This document shows, piece after piece, positions 33,731 to 45,819 of a stretch of 64,000 nucleotides of DNA (positions within the stretch are counted from its first letter, which is position 1; every line of letters starts with the position of its first letter). The stretch is from Coniella vitis. Taxonomy: Eukaryota > Ascomycota > Sordariomycetes > Diaporthales > Schizoparmaceae. The stretch spans positions 310,001 through 374,000 of the forward strand of contig WUJK01000007.1 of assembly GCA_011317545.1 (NCBI GenBank), given 5' to 3'. A program made the position numbers and the translations under genes. The notes beneath the pieces were generated by a model. That model was given only the letters and a program-made list of their open reading frames with translations, did no database searches and was not told the origin of the DNA.

Positions 33731-35221
33731 ATGGGCTCAGCACCATGGGACGCAGTGCCTGCTCAGGATGCCGTCTTTGTGCTTGTCACCGGCGCCAACA
33801 GGTCTGTTTTACCCTCTGTACCCTCACTCGCACCCGCAATGCCCTCCAACTGCTGCGCGTTGCATTATTAACATGGACGCCCTTCCTCCAGTGGCGTGGG
33901 CCTCGGAATCTGTGAGCGCCTCATCGACGAATTCCTCGCTACCCGCAGTCTTACCGCCCATCTCGTCCTCCTTCCAACCACTCGCTCTTGCTCAAAGTCC
34001 GCAGAGACCGTCGCCTTACTCCGCAAGCACCTCGTCCGCGCCGCCTCCTCCAAGACTATCGTAGCCCGAGGTGCTACTGATCCACAAGATACCATTCGTA
34101 GAGTCCACATTTCGTCCGTGCAGCTGGACCTGTGCGATCTCTCCACAGTGCAGCGTGCAGCAGACCAACTCGTTCACGGCAAGGTCTTCTTTGAGGGTCT
34201 GGGTGACTTAAAACTGCCGCGGCTGGACGCTGTCATTTTGAATGCTGGCATTGGCGGCTGGACTCATATCAGCTGGTTCGGCTTTGTATGGGATATAATC
34301 ACCAGGGGCTGGGTGCAGGCTACCACCCGGCCGCGCTTCAAGCGTTCCACCCCAGGCCTGACAGTCGCTCCGTTGCCGGGCTTGCAAGAGACCTTGGGTC
34401 TGGTCTTCTGCGCCAATGTCTTCGGTCACTACCTCTTCGGACATTATATCGCCCCGCTACTCAATCGATCAACTTCATTGTCGGGTCAAATAGGCGACAG
34501 TACAGCTCTGCCTTCTGGCAGGATCATTTGGCAGAGCAGCGTCGATCCTAGTTTCTCCCACTTTAGCCTCGACGATATCCAGTGCCTCCGTACTCCAGCC
34601 GCCTACGAAAGCAGCAAGATGCTCACCGATGTCCTCTGTCTGACAGCCGGCCTCCCAAGTGCTGCCCCGTACTCTTCTCGCTACCTGGCCTCCACGTCAC
34701 CTGCAACTACCGCCGAAACTGCCAAGCCTAAGATCTATCTTGCTCATCCAGGTGTCGTCGCCACGACCATGTTTCCCTTGCATTTCACTCTCATGTGGGC
34801 CTATGTCCTGGGTACAACCCTTAGTCGCTGGCTAGGCAGTCCATGGCACCCCGTTATACCTTACAAGGCGGCTTTTGCGACTGTCTGGCTTGCTTTGGCT
34901 ACCCAATCTGAACTAGACGCGGAGAAGGCCGAGAGATGCAAGTGGGGTTCTTGTACTGACTTTTGGGGCAATTGCATGGCTAAGAAAACAGAGATCGAGA
35001 TGTGGGGTTGGGATGGCAAGGCAGTCAGTCCGAGTGGTATGTCGCAGGAGGATGTGGGGCTCATCAGGGTGCTGAAGAAGAGTGTAGGCAGGAGACCTGG
35101 TGCCACAATGCCAACGGAGGAAACCATAACTTGGTTCGAGGAAACGGGTGCAAAGTGCTGGGCCAATATGGAAAACCTCAGGGCAGAATGGGACACCAAG
35201 ATATCGGCGTCAAAGTCATAA
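33731..35221 (+). CDS. ERG27: 3-keto-steroid reductase (ergosterol C4-demethylation)
   Basis: Two exons (33731-33801, 33892-35221) give 466 residues. The intron splits the Ser codon of the cofactor motif. ERG27 is an NADPH-dependent short-chain dehydrogenase that reduces the 3-keto group of C4-demethylated sterol intermediates at the ER, in a complex with Erg25, Erg26 and Erg28. The sequence shows the Rossmann motif TGANSGVG (residues 20-27), VQLDLCDLSTVQ, the NAG motif as LDAVILNAGIGG, FVFGHYLFGHYIAPLL-type text (NVFGHYLFGHY), IIWQSS carrying a catalytic Ser, and YESSK (Tyr262, Lys266). It is longer than yeast Erg27 (347) because of insertions and a longer C-terminus, as in other filamentous fungi. 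It converges on the MFS gene with 356 bp between stops. This second sterol enzyme lies about 12 kb from HMG-CoA synthase. Confidence 0.93.
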
Positions 35222-35577
35222 CGAACCGAGCTTGCTTGTCGAATTGATCGTCGACTCCGCCCATTTCCTCTCCAGTCTATCATAGATCGCACTGAGTGCA
35301 CCGCCTCCAAGAACGGCTCTAGACCATTCAGTTGCTTCATTAATATTTAATAGAAAACTATTCATACCGAGAACAGATTTCATTACATATCAATTGAATA
35401 GTGTGTCCACGGTCCTCCGTGCACAATCCTGTTATAGTCTGGTAATACTTGTCCATGTTAGCGTGCTATTTTCAGGGCGAAAGCCCAATGCACAACCAAC
35501 AACTTTCTAATCATAAGCATATGCCAGGCTGGGTACACACTTGCGCGAAATCAGCGCTCGGGCAGGAGCTGATCTCA
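35222..35577. other. convergent intergenic region
   Basis: 356 bp between the stops of ERG27 and the transporter gene. Nothing is recognisable beyond presumptive 3' UTRs. Confidence 0.5.
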
Positions 35578-37348
35578 TTAGACCGGAGTCTCTTCCACGA
35601 GCTGTCGATCCTGCGTCTGCTCTTGGACAAAATGCTCCCGCGGCTGCAAATCCGACCACACTCGCCGCAACACGACCTTGTTGGCTCTGCCAAAGAGACC
35701 GAGGAACAACGGCAGTGGAAAAGCCACCATGCAAAGGACTGCCTGAAAGATCAATGCTCGCGTCATGTTATTTGGAGGGCTGGCGCCCGAGCCGGCTTTG
35801 AGCGCGTTCGAGACAACAATGAATATGGCGCCGAGAAGCTGGCCACCCGCCCAGGCCACCGTGCTTGTCACCTCGGGGCTGAGAGGGTGTGTCAGCTCCA
35901 CGAGGTATTCCATAACAGCAGGCACCAAGCTGAAACTTGATGCGCCTATAACGGCCATGATAACGGTTACAGCGGCCATGGATCTCGTGGCCGGCATCCA
36001 GACAAGGATCAGGTAACTAAGACCAACGAGGGGAACAAGGCACTTGATGAACATGAGGAACGCTTTGGTGCGGTCGATGATGGGAGAGGTGATGGCAGCC
36101 GAGACCAAGCCAACAACAATGAAGACGGCGCCAACAATGCCCGCGTCCGTGTCGCTGAAGCCATAGGGTGTAAGTACCTGGTTGATGATGGTGGAAATCG
36201 AGTTGAAGAACCCGACATAAACGACAAAGGGGATGAGCAGCAGCCAGGGCTCCCGGGACTCGAGTAACTTCCGGGCAGACACCTTAAGGTCGAGCTTCTC
36301 GGTGTCACCTGATGGCGAAGGCGGAGTTGGCGGTTTGGCTGGGACTAAGAATGAGGGTATAGAGGCTGCGGTTGACTGGACAAGGTTATTGAGCAAGTCA
36401 GTCAAGTTGCTCCAACCAACAGGCCCACGACTATCCGCTCTGGGAAAATAAAATGATTTCGCGGGAAAGGGAAAGGGGAGAACGTACCATAATTGCTAGG
36501 TACAGCACGGCGTTAGGTATGTCGCTTGGGGAGTAGACCCAAAAGGGAATGATGAGCTGGCCAAGAGCAGCACCAAAGGGGTTCGCCAGGCTCATCAAAG
36601 CAGTCGCGGTCACACGCCCACGGCTGGTGAGCCATAAATCTGAGTAGCGAGTGGGGGCCGCGAGCACAAAGGGCTGCGAGAAGCCAATGAGGATCTGACC
36701 AAACATGACGACGCCGAAGCTGTGAGATTGGGCTTTGACTCCGCCATAGCGGATCCAATTACCCACGAGCATCAGGATTGAAGCTGCCAAGATGGACGGT
36801 TTGGGTCCCCAGTGCAGGGTATAGATGACGAGAGGCACCACAGCAACAAAGGCCAGAAGGAAGGCTGTAGACAGCCAGTTGATGGCAGCCTCGCTAGTCT
36901 TGAAAAAGTCGGCGGAGGTGGCGACGACAGGCGAAAACGTCAACCACTGCGCAAAGAGATGACATTGTCAGTCTTGAAGGACCACGCAAACTCCGCCACG
37001 TAGTATTTGTCAATTTGGATCGCGAGCGCTACTCACCTCCCAACTGACGAGAATGTTGAGCAGGGTCAATTGCACAAGCCCGAGCCAGCGCCTCTTATAG
37101 ACTTTGTACGTCTCGACAGTTGCGTCTCCTTCTTCGGTTTCTGAAGGTGGCGTTTCAACCCCAGCGCCATCACCTGCCTGACGCACCGTCTTGTATGGGT
37201 CGACACTGATGTCCTTGGCCATGGCGTCTGGATCCTCCACTGCTGTCTCTTCCACGGCGTCGAGTGCTGAGTCGGTCTCGCGTTCCGCCTGCGTATTGGC
37301 CTCCCGCTCGCCAGTGCCATCTTCTGCTTTGGAGTCTATCGTTCCCAT
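35578..37348 (-). CDS. FLVCR-like major facilitator superfamily transporter
   Basis: Three exons (37348-37037, 36946-36488, 36375-35578) give 522 residues. All introns are phase 0 (GTGAGT..GCAG, GTACGT..CCAG). The start is MGTIDSKAED, the first ATG; the frame upstream has no further ATG. An 85-residue acidic, charged cytosolic tail precedes about 12 hydrophobic segments. The first segment reads VYKRRWLGLVQLTLLNILVSW, cut by intron 1, then WLTFSPVVATSADFF. Features typical of FLVCR/DIRC2-like MFS proteins are NWLSTAFLLAF, VGNWIRYGG and GQILIGFSQPFVLAAPTRYSD. A central loop (PAKPPTPPSPSGDTEK) splits the two halves. The second half includes GFFNSISTIINQVLTPYGFSDTDAGIVG. Animal FLVCR proteins move heme, choline or ethanolamine; the cargo of fungal members is not known from sequence. 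Confidence 0.88.
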
Positions 37349-38435
37349 TGTCTGCAAGTCAAAGCCTGTGACAGTTCACAGCGCCGCAAGCCGCCGGTTT
37401 GGACGACCTCGGTAATGGCACGCGCGTCCACTCTTTGAAGCGGTGCTGGGTCAAGTTGAGGGTTCGCTGCTAGCCCCGCGACGGCGTCGATTATCTGATG
37501 ATCTCGCGCGGTCAAGAGCCAAGTCGTTCCGGTCCGCCGAGCAGCTCATTTGCGATGCTGAGAGCTGTCAAAATAGAATAGAGCGCTGGCGAGTCCGCTG
37601 GCAAAGAAAAAGACGAGGGAACTGAAATGATGGAGCTAGTAGCTTGCAATCTGCGGCTTGACAGTATGTACTGGGCCTCGCTTTCATGTGTCCCCCCTCC
37701 CCCAACAGGCACGTCTTACATGCACAACTCCTTGCAAGCTCAATTTGAATAGCCATCTTGGGATCGCATCCCCGGACCCGTGTGTCAGGGCTGCCCGGGA
37801 ATGTTGCCAAAGTTGGTATTAACCCGTGAATGACAGCAAGTGTGGCAACTCCCCCCATATACCGCGGGTGCGTCTGCATACATAGTGTGGTAGTTCCGCT
37901 GCAGGGCCTGCCACATGAGGTAAAGACTAAAGCGCCTTGCGCACCTTGATGAATCCGTCAAGAGAGCACAGCGAGACACCCCCTGTCCCAAGGGTGGCTG
38001 CTGGCTCTTTTGTCACACTCGGTGAGCTACCAGGAACATACACAGTAAGTACATAGTACTATGGTGATGACTAGGGTTGCGGCAAGGCGTCGGACGTGAC
38101 CAACGGCATAAGCAGGAGCAAGTCAACAGTTATGGTGGTAGCCGGTTGGCTTGAAGATATGGTCCGGGAAGGGCCCGCGAGTGGGTCGCCCTGGCTGTTG
38201 GCAGCTGATAGTGGAGCCGGCTAAGCATAGTAGCCCGGGTGTTGGGAAATCTTCTCGTTTATTATGCACTATACTCGGAGGCACTAGGTTAGCATTCTTC
38301 CACTAGCCTCCACGAGATAAGCTTATAAGATTAGTATATATAACTAATCAATATATAAAAGTTAATATCGTTATATATTATATATAGAGTTTTTAAAAAG
38401 TATTAAAGCCCCTTACAAGAGCGAGCTTATATACT
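37349..38435. other. transition from gene arm to AT-rich repeat island
   Basis: GC-balanced DNA without a convincing gene up to about 38,260, including the MFS promoter and one TACATAGTA motif (38050-38058). From about 38,320 the sequence turns abruptly into TA-rich DNA with almost no CA or TG dinucleotides. About 38,330-38,435 is unidentified AT-rich sequence just left of the first LTR fragment. Confidence 0.6.
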
Positions 38436-38609
38436 TATAATAATCCTTACTTAAATCTCGGATTCTAGAAGTACTTATAAGTATATATTAGCAAGAAAGA
38501 AAAGTATTACCTTTAAGTTATCGTATATTACTAAGTAATATTAAGTATTATAAGTAATTAAAAGAGATTACCCTATTATATAAAATAATACTTAGATTTA
38601 TAATTAAAG
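38436..38609 (-). repeat. older gypsy LTR, left fragment, interrupted by element A
   Basis: Begins TATAATAATCC and matches, allowing C/T and G/A changes, the start of the reverse-oriented LTR at 47166. It breaks off at TAAAG (38605-38609), where element A was inserted. Its continuation is on the other side of A, from 46290. It is therefore the target of a nested insertion and predates A. Confidence 0.85.
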
Positions 38610-39079
38610 TATTATAACCTATAAATATATAGGTTATAGGAATAGGCTAGCGCAATTATATGCTAGCAAATCGGAACCTTAACGGACCGATAAGGATCTC
38701 TTATATAAGGATATCTGGATACTTATAATAATATAATTAGGGTTAGGGTCCTAATAGTTATACGATCGATAGAATTAATATCGACTATATCGACTAGTAT
38801 ACTATAGATCGATAGGATCGATATCGACTATATCGACTTACTAAAATAATAGAAGGATATAAGGATAGGAGTTTATAGCTTAATATTAGATAATTTCCTT
38901 ATAGTCTTTAGTTATAAATCTAAGTATTATTTTATATAATAGGGTAATCCCTCTTAATTACTTATAATACTTAATATTACTCGATAACGTATAAAGACTT
39001 AAAGGTAATACTTCCCCGCCTACTAATATATAACTTATAGGTACTTCCAGAATCCGGGATTTAGGTAAGGATTATTATA
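38610..39079 (+). repeat. element A 5' LTR
   Basis: 470 bp, the same length as its partner at 45820-46289. The visible differences between the two are C/T or G/A transitions, the RIP signature. It contains a TTAGGGTTAGGG word near 38738, resembling two telomere repeats. Confidence 0.92.
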
Positions 39080-39329
39080 TTTTTATAACTCTTATTTAGG
39101 ACGGTCTATATATACCTTTTAGGTAATATTAAGTATAGTAATAGCTCCTTAAACTCCTACCCCGTCTACTTTAGGAGAAGGATATCGCTAGGTTATAACT
39201 TAGGAAGATATAATACGCTAATTAATCGAACTTACCTAATAACTCGCTATATTCTAATAGAATTAGGAGTAGTAGAATCGTACTATCCGTAGGTAGGCCT
39301 AATAACTCGAATAATACTAAGCTACGGCC

Positions 39330-42300
39330 GCTATACCCCTAACGCCTATTATTTAGAATACCGGTAACGGCTATAAGATAAATAAACCTATTATATATAA
39401 CGGTAACTAAAAGACGTTTTAAGGGTTCCTTACCTATTATAAGGTATACTTCCTATATAATATAGCTTAATTTATTACTAAACCCGATAAAATTATCCTA
39501 GCCGGTATACGATTCGAAAAGGACGCGCTTATTTAGTATAAGCCCTTACTTCGTAATTATATTAAATACCTAGGTAACCTTAATTAACGTAAGCCGACTA
39601 CTAAGAATATATTCGATTTATTCGTAGGATTCGAATATATCCTTAAGGAAATATTTAGCGATCCTAACGAAGAATAAACTATAATATAATAACTTATAGA
39701 ACTTAAGTAGAATAAATCTGCTTTAGCTTATATAGTCCGCTTTAAATAACTCTTAGTATACCTCCCTTAGGAAGATAAAAACCTTATAGAATATTATTAT
39801 AAAGGATTTAAGGATAAGGTTAAGGACGAAATCTCTAAGTAGGATTAGCCCGAAGATTTTATAATATTTAGTAATAATATTATCCGTATCGATAACCGTC
39901 TCTATAAAAGATATATAGAGAAAAGTAAGAAAGGAGGAAGCTATACTATATAGAGGAATTATATTAATATAAGACGGCGGATTTAATAGATAACTAACCG
40001 TAACCTCTAATAATAAGGAATAGTAATTAGCGGTATAATATACTTAGGCCCTATAGAGCTTAATATAATTTAAAGGAAACCTACGGCTAAGGAATACTTT
40101 AACTATAGTAAGATAGGCTACTTCGTACGAGAGTACCGATAACCTAAGAAACCTAGAGAATTTAAGAAAGTCCCCGAAGGATAATAAGTTAATATTATAA
40201 TATATAAGATTACGGACTCTACTCCTAGCTAAAACCCGCTTTTAGAATAAATATCGGACGACTCTAATTATAGACTCCTTAACTAGACCTTCTATTACTA
40301 GGATAATTATATAATATACCTCTCGGTAAAGTAAGGCTTAGGATAATTCCCTTAGAAACCTTATAAAGAACGATAAATTATAGTTATTTAAAGGACGCCC
40401 CTTCTAACGGATAATAATTTATTTAAAAGACTAGTAATAGAATAATAAGCCTAGCTTATTAGGGAATACCCCTATTAGCGCGATATAGAAGGGTATAAAC
40501 TACCTAACGAAACGGATATTTTATAGAATAATATTACGGAAATTACGGAATAATAGGAAACGCTTAATATCGGTTAGAGTATTAGTACTTAAACTATTAA
40601 CGAAGAAATAAATTTAGAATTAGAAAGCTTTATAAACGAAGATATCGATAAAGGAGATATATACTACCTTATCTACGGTATTATATTTAAAGAATTATTT
40701 AGGATAATAACTTATTAAGATAAAACCCCCCTTATATAGGAAGACGTACGAATTAATTATCTCTACGAAGAATACTATTAGATCGTATAGTTTGCCTATA
40801 TTATATATAATTATAGATAATACTTCTAATATAAAGTAACTAACGAATAATTCCCTACGCGTAAATTAGGGTAATATACTATCGCCTATAACGACGATAA
40901 TAGCGATTATTATAAAGTACTTAGAATAAGGGGAAACTATACTAATATTAGCCTTATATATAATACCCCCTACGGATATATTATACGATAAGTAAAATAG
41001 TACTAATATATAATACCCTAGTACGTACCTTACGCGTAAGAAAAAGCGCTCGATTAGTATAGAATATATAAATAGAAATAAAGGGAAAAGCTCGTAAAGC
41101 CCGTATATACGGAACTTACGTACTATAGCTTCTATAAGAGCGTAGATTATATAGAATATATAGCAGAAAAAGTACGAATCTATTATATTATTAAGAATAG
41201 CGAACCCGGAGTATAGACTCCTTATACGAAAAAAGAAAATTAAGCGCGCCTATAGTAATAGGCCGTAGTATATATATAATACGGAATATAATAAGCTAAG
41301 AACCTAGTATAGATAGTAGCCCTTAGAGTATAGTAAGAATAGTAGAACCTAAAAGGTAAGGATTGCCTATAAGGGATAATAAGCGATTAGGACTTACGGT
41401 AAAGTCCCTCTATACGATAGATAGCTCGATATACGAATATTTGAAAATCGTAGTACGAATTAATAATAAATACTATATAATACTCCTAGATAGTAGAGTA
41501 TAAAGAAACTTTATATACCTAAGCGTTATTAATAGAGAACGGATATCTTAGAAGAAGAAGATAGAACCCTATAAACTTAGTATTATAGAAGGTATAAAAA
41601 TCGCTTACGGCTAAGGTATTATCGATATAGAATCTAATTAATTATTAGTTATAATCTATAAACGTACGATACTAATAAACTTCGATATTACGGATACCGT
41701 ATAATATAAACTAATTTTAGGTATACTATAGTTAAGAAAAGAAAATCCTCGAATCGATTAGATTAATAACTATATTTTATAGGATAAAGCGGATACCTAA
41801 GAAGTAGTTATAATTAAAGGCGTAGGATTAGATTTAGTTATTAAGCGATACCTAGATAATAGGGGCTTAAACGAATTTATATATACCTTTAAATCGAGAA
41901 GAGCTAAGATAATAGCTACCCTAGGATATAATAAACCTCGATAGCTTATAAAGAAGGATCTAGTAATAGTTAGTACCTAATAAAAGAAGGGATACGGTAG
42001 ATTAGGATACGATATAATAGGATTCTATAGATAGTAGGATATATTATCGCGATAAGTTTAAGAAGAAATTAAGTATATATAATAATATCTCCTTATAATA
42101 GTAACTATATAAGACGAAGATACGTTTAGAAACCTCTCCGGTATATTAGAAGAGTATCGGAAGTTTATAAAACTATTTTAAGGAAAATTCGATAATAGCC
42201 TATTAGAGTATAGCCTATATAACTACGAGATTCTACTTAAAGAAGGAGAATAATTAAAGTTCTTTCCTATCTATAGATTAGATAAGGATAAATTTAAAGT

Positions 42301-44900
42301 ATTTAGAGAATATATCGATAAAAATCTTAAGAAAGGTTATATTAAACCCTTATATTTACTAATAGGATACCTAATCCTATTTATACTAAAGAAAAATAGT
42401 AAATTATAACTATATATTAATTATCGGTAACTTAACGATATTATAGTTAAGAATCGATACCCCTTACCCCTTTTTAAAGAATTTAGAGATAGATTTAGAG
42501 GAGTTTAATACTTTATAGCCCTTAACCTTAAGGAAGGATACGTATATATTCGTATTAAACCCGGAGAAGAATAGAAAACAGCGTTTAGAATACGCTACGG
42601 ATATTTCGAATATCTTATTATACTATTCGGACTTACTAACGCCCCTATATTATTTTAGGAAATAATAAACTTTATCTTATACGAATACCTCGATTATTTT
42701 ATAATCGCTTACCTAGATAATATCCTTATTTACTTAAAGATATTCGAAGAATATTAGAAGTATATTATAATAATCCTATAAATCCTCTAAGATAATAAGA
42801 TTTTAGTAGAACCTACTAAATATAACTAGAATATTTAAGAAGTTAACTACCTCGGATATACTATTATACTAGGGTATATACGAATATAGAAAGATAAAGT
42901 ATAAGTAGTTAGGGATTAGCCTATACCTTAGAACGTTAAGGATATTAGAGCCTTCTTAGGCTATACTAACTTCTACCGATAATTTATTAAGAACTATAGT
43001 AATATTATAGTATTATTTATAGAACTTACGAAAAAGAATACTACCTTTAATTAGAACGAATAGGTATAAAAAGCCTTTAATATAATTAAGGATATAGTTA
43101 TATTAGAACTAATCCTAATTAAAGTAGATTAAGATAAAGTTTTTAAGATCGAGATAAACGTATTAGATTATATAGTCGGTAGATAACTCGGATAACGAGA
43201 CGATAAAGGACGACTACGGATAGTTAGCAATTTTAGTAAGAAGCTAAATAAACTAGAACTTAACTACGGAACGCCCGATTAAGAATTTATAATAATAGTA
43301 GAAGCCTTTAGGGAATAGCGATACTATCTTATTAGCGCGAAATAATAAATTCTTATATATATAGATTATAAGAATCTTTAGGTATTTACTTTAATAAAGT
43401 AGCTTAATAAACGATAAGTTAGATAGTACGAATTTCTATTAGAATTCGACTTTAAGATTATCTACCGTAAAGGTAAAGAAAACGAACGAGTAAACGCTCT
43501 TAGCAAACGGTTAAATTATAAGGATAGTAATAGTAAAGACTAAGATATTATAGTAATCTTTAAAGAAGATTCGGAAGGTAACCTTATTATACTATTTATT
43601 ACTAAGGAACTTAACGTAATACTATATATCGAAGGAGAAATATTTAACCTCGATAGTATAATAATATCGGAATAAAACGATTATATTAGAAATATCTATA
43701 GCGTACTAGTATATAGATATTAAGGAATTAGAGTAACCTATAAAAGGATCTAATATTATTAGAACCTACCGAACCTTAAGAAACGAGTTACGGATATCGT
43801 TAATAACTACGATATATATAAACAGAATAAGATAGAACGATATAAACCTTATAGACTACTATAACCCCTATTAGTACCTACGATTATTTAGTTATCTATT
43901 AGTCTAAACTTTATTATTAAGCTACCCCTTTTACGAGAACCCTTAACTTAGGTATAGTATAATAGTATCTTAGTAGTAGTTTATAGATTAAGTAAGTATA
44001 TATACTTCCTACTATATAAAGAAAGTAATACCGTAGAAGAACTTATATATATATTCCTCTGTATTATTATCGCTAACTACGGAATACTTTAGGAAATTAT
44101 ATTAGATAGAGATAGAAAATTTATATTAAAATTCTAGATCTTACTTACTAGATACCTCGGAATAATATAATAAATATCTATAGCATTTTATCCCTAAATA
44201 GACGGATAAATAGAATATACTAACCAGATTATAGAATAGTATCTATAATATTATATTAACTACGAATAAGATAATTAGGTCGAACTTTTACTAACCGCGT
44301 AGTTCGCTTATAATAGTATAGATATAACGAGTATAGGAAAATTACTATTCTTCCTACTCTACGGATATAACCCTATAATATACTATAAAATACTACTAGA
44401 TAGAAATATAGAAACGGCAGACTAATATACTAAAAGAATTAAGTAATCGTATAAAGATACTCGACGTATATTTTAAGATATTAAAAAATAGATAACGAAA
44501 TATATTAATTAGAAAAGGATTAAGGGACTAATCTTATAGAAGGGAGATAAAATCTACCTTAACCGTAAAAATATTAAAACTACTAAACCTAGCGATAAAC
44601 TCGATTATAAAAAACTCGGACCTTATAAAATTATATAATAGATTTTACTAGTTAACTATAAATTGGAAATCCTATATATATACCTATACCTAGTCTTTTA
44701 TATTTTACTTCTAGAACTAGTACTAGTAGACGTAGAATTCTTATATAATATAGATATCGTCGAACCAGAATAAGTATAATACGAAGTTAAAGAGATTCTC
44801 GACTTACGTAAACGCGGACGCGGAAAATAATACCTTATTAAATAGAAAAATTATAATAATTCGGAAAATACTTAGGAACTACTAAAGAATATATACCTAA
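39330..44900 (+). pseudogene. element A gag-pol pseudogene (gypsy, with chromodomain)
   Basis: Translation on the plus strand with stops read through gives recognisable pieces in order. A gag zinc-knuckle relic lies near 40085-40145 (YFNYSKIGYFVREYR, where the Cys codons have become Tyr). A protease relic LLDSRV lies near 41487. Reverse transcriptase lies at about 42240-42800, with YPLPLF, FGLTNAP and AYLDNILIY (the catalytic second Asp of YLDD has become Asn). RNase H follows at about 43080-43500. Integrase lies at about 43950-44450 (DRLSKY, ILDRDRKF, DG.IEYTNQ). A chromodomain lies near 44780-44900 (YEVKEILD, then ..ENT.ELL). Stops replace Gln (CAG to TAG) and Trp (TGG to TAG/TAA). The element cannot encode a protein now. 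The chromodomain places it among chromoviruses, which target heterochromatin. Confidence 0.85.
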
Positions 44901-44951
44901 ACCTTATTAAAGAATACGAAAATAAAAAGTTATTATAGCCTCGGATAGAGA

Positions 44952-45024
44952 AGGTATTATAGGGAATCGAACCCCGGACCTCCTAATAAGAAACTAGGAA
45001 CTCTAACTACTAAGCTATAAGACT
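44952..45024 (-). pseudogene. tRNA-Arg(UCU)-like sequence, RIP-decayed, inside element A
   Basis: Read on the minus strand, 73 bases fold as a tRNA. There is an acceptor stem with 5 of 7 pairs and an A/C mismatch at pair 1. The D arm reads GCTT..GAGT with the AGTAGTTA loop. The anticodon stem CCTAG/TTAGG has loop TTTCTTA (anticodon TCT, Arg). The variable loop is AGGTC. The T arm has loop TTCGATT and stem CGGGG/CCCTA. The broken pairs are mostly those that C-to-T or G-to-A changes would cause. It lies just after the chromodomain of A and antisense to it; the corresponding stretch of element B lacks it. It is a pseudogene unless proven otherwise. Confidence 0.75.
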
Positions 45025-45187
45025 ACTCGTATCTTTAACTATAATAGCTATATATAGGAATAACTAAGCCCCTTATTAAAGATTACTAATAGTAACTCTA
45101 AGGAAATTAAAGTTACGAACTAAAAGCCCTAATACCCTATAGATTACTAATAAGAAAATTAGATAAAGATAACGGAGAAATCCTAAA

Positions 45188-45700
45188 CTAATTAAAATCC
45201 TCTAACGCGGTAGTTATAAAACCCTTAGGTAGTAGGCCTTTAGGAACGGTCGGCTCTACGGAACGATATTTAGCCTCGGCGGCTAAACGCTCCTTCTCTA
45301 CCTCCTTATATTCTATACGATCTAGGTCTTCTAGATTTAATAAGCTATAACGAATAGTATACGTTATCCGCTCTCGCTATATCTTCTTCTACCTATATAA
45401 TCGTATTAGTTTATCTTCTAGCTCCTCGATCTTATCCTTTAACTTTTAATACTACGAAGAGATATATAAAAGATCGGTAGAATTAGTCGTCTCTAAAATA
45501 TCGTAATAAGGAAGATTTAAACGTACGTACTTAGCGTAGCGAGAAGAATTACTAGGGGAAATTTAATAAGAAGTCCTGCCCTTAGAATCGTAATAAGAGT
45601 AAGGACGTATCTCGAAGGCGTTCGAAAGAATAATTAAATATAAGGATAACTTCTGTTTTATAGAATTAGACCTTGGATTTAACGAACGAGGTTTCGTTAT
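45188..45700 (-). pseudogene. antisense coiled-coil reading frame of element A
   Basis: Between pol and the 3' LTR, on the strand opposite to pol, a degraded frame reads TIRYSLLNLEDLDRIEYKEV, then EKERLAAEAK and finally PKGFITTALEDFN before a TAG stop at 45188-45190. It matches the frame on the opposite strand of element B (stop at 48268). Upstream codons are interrupted by stops, so the start is unclear. Glu/Lys/Arg/Leu-rich heptad-like text suggests a coiled coil. Function is unknown. Confidence 0.65.
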
Positions 45701-45819
45701 ACGGGAAGACGACGATATAACGAATTAGGAAAGTATAATCCGAAGTAAGAATATTAGGCAGAACTACTTACGAAAATATTATAGGTCTTTAGGGATAAAG
45801 ATTAATAGAAGGGAGATAA

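Noticed and set aside
38737..38749. TTAGGGTTAGGG as a true telomere or interstitial telomere
   Set aside because: Only two repeats, and it recurs at the same place in every LTR of the family, so it is part of the LTR.
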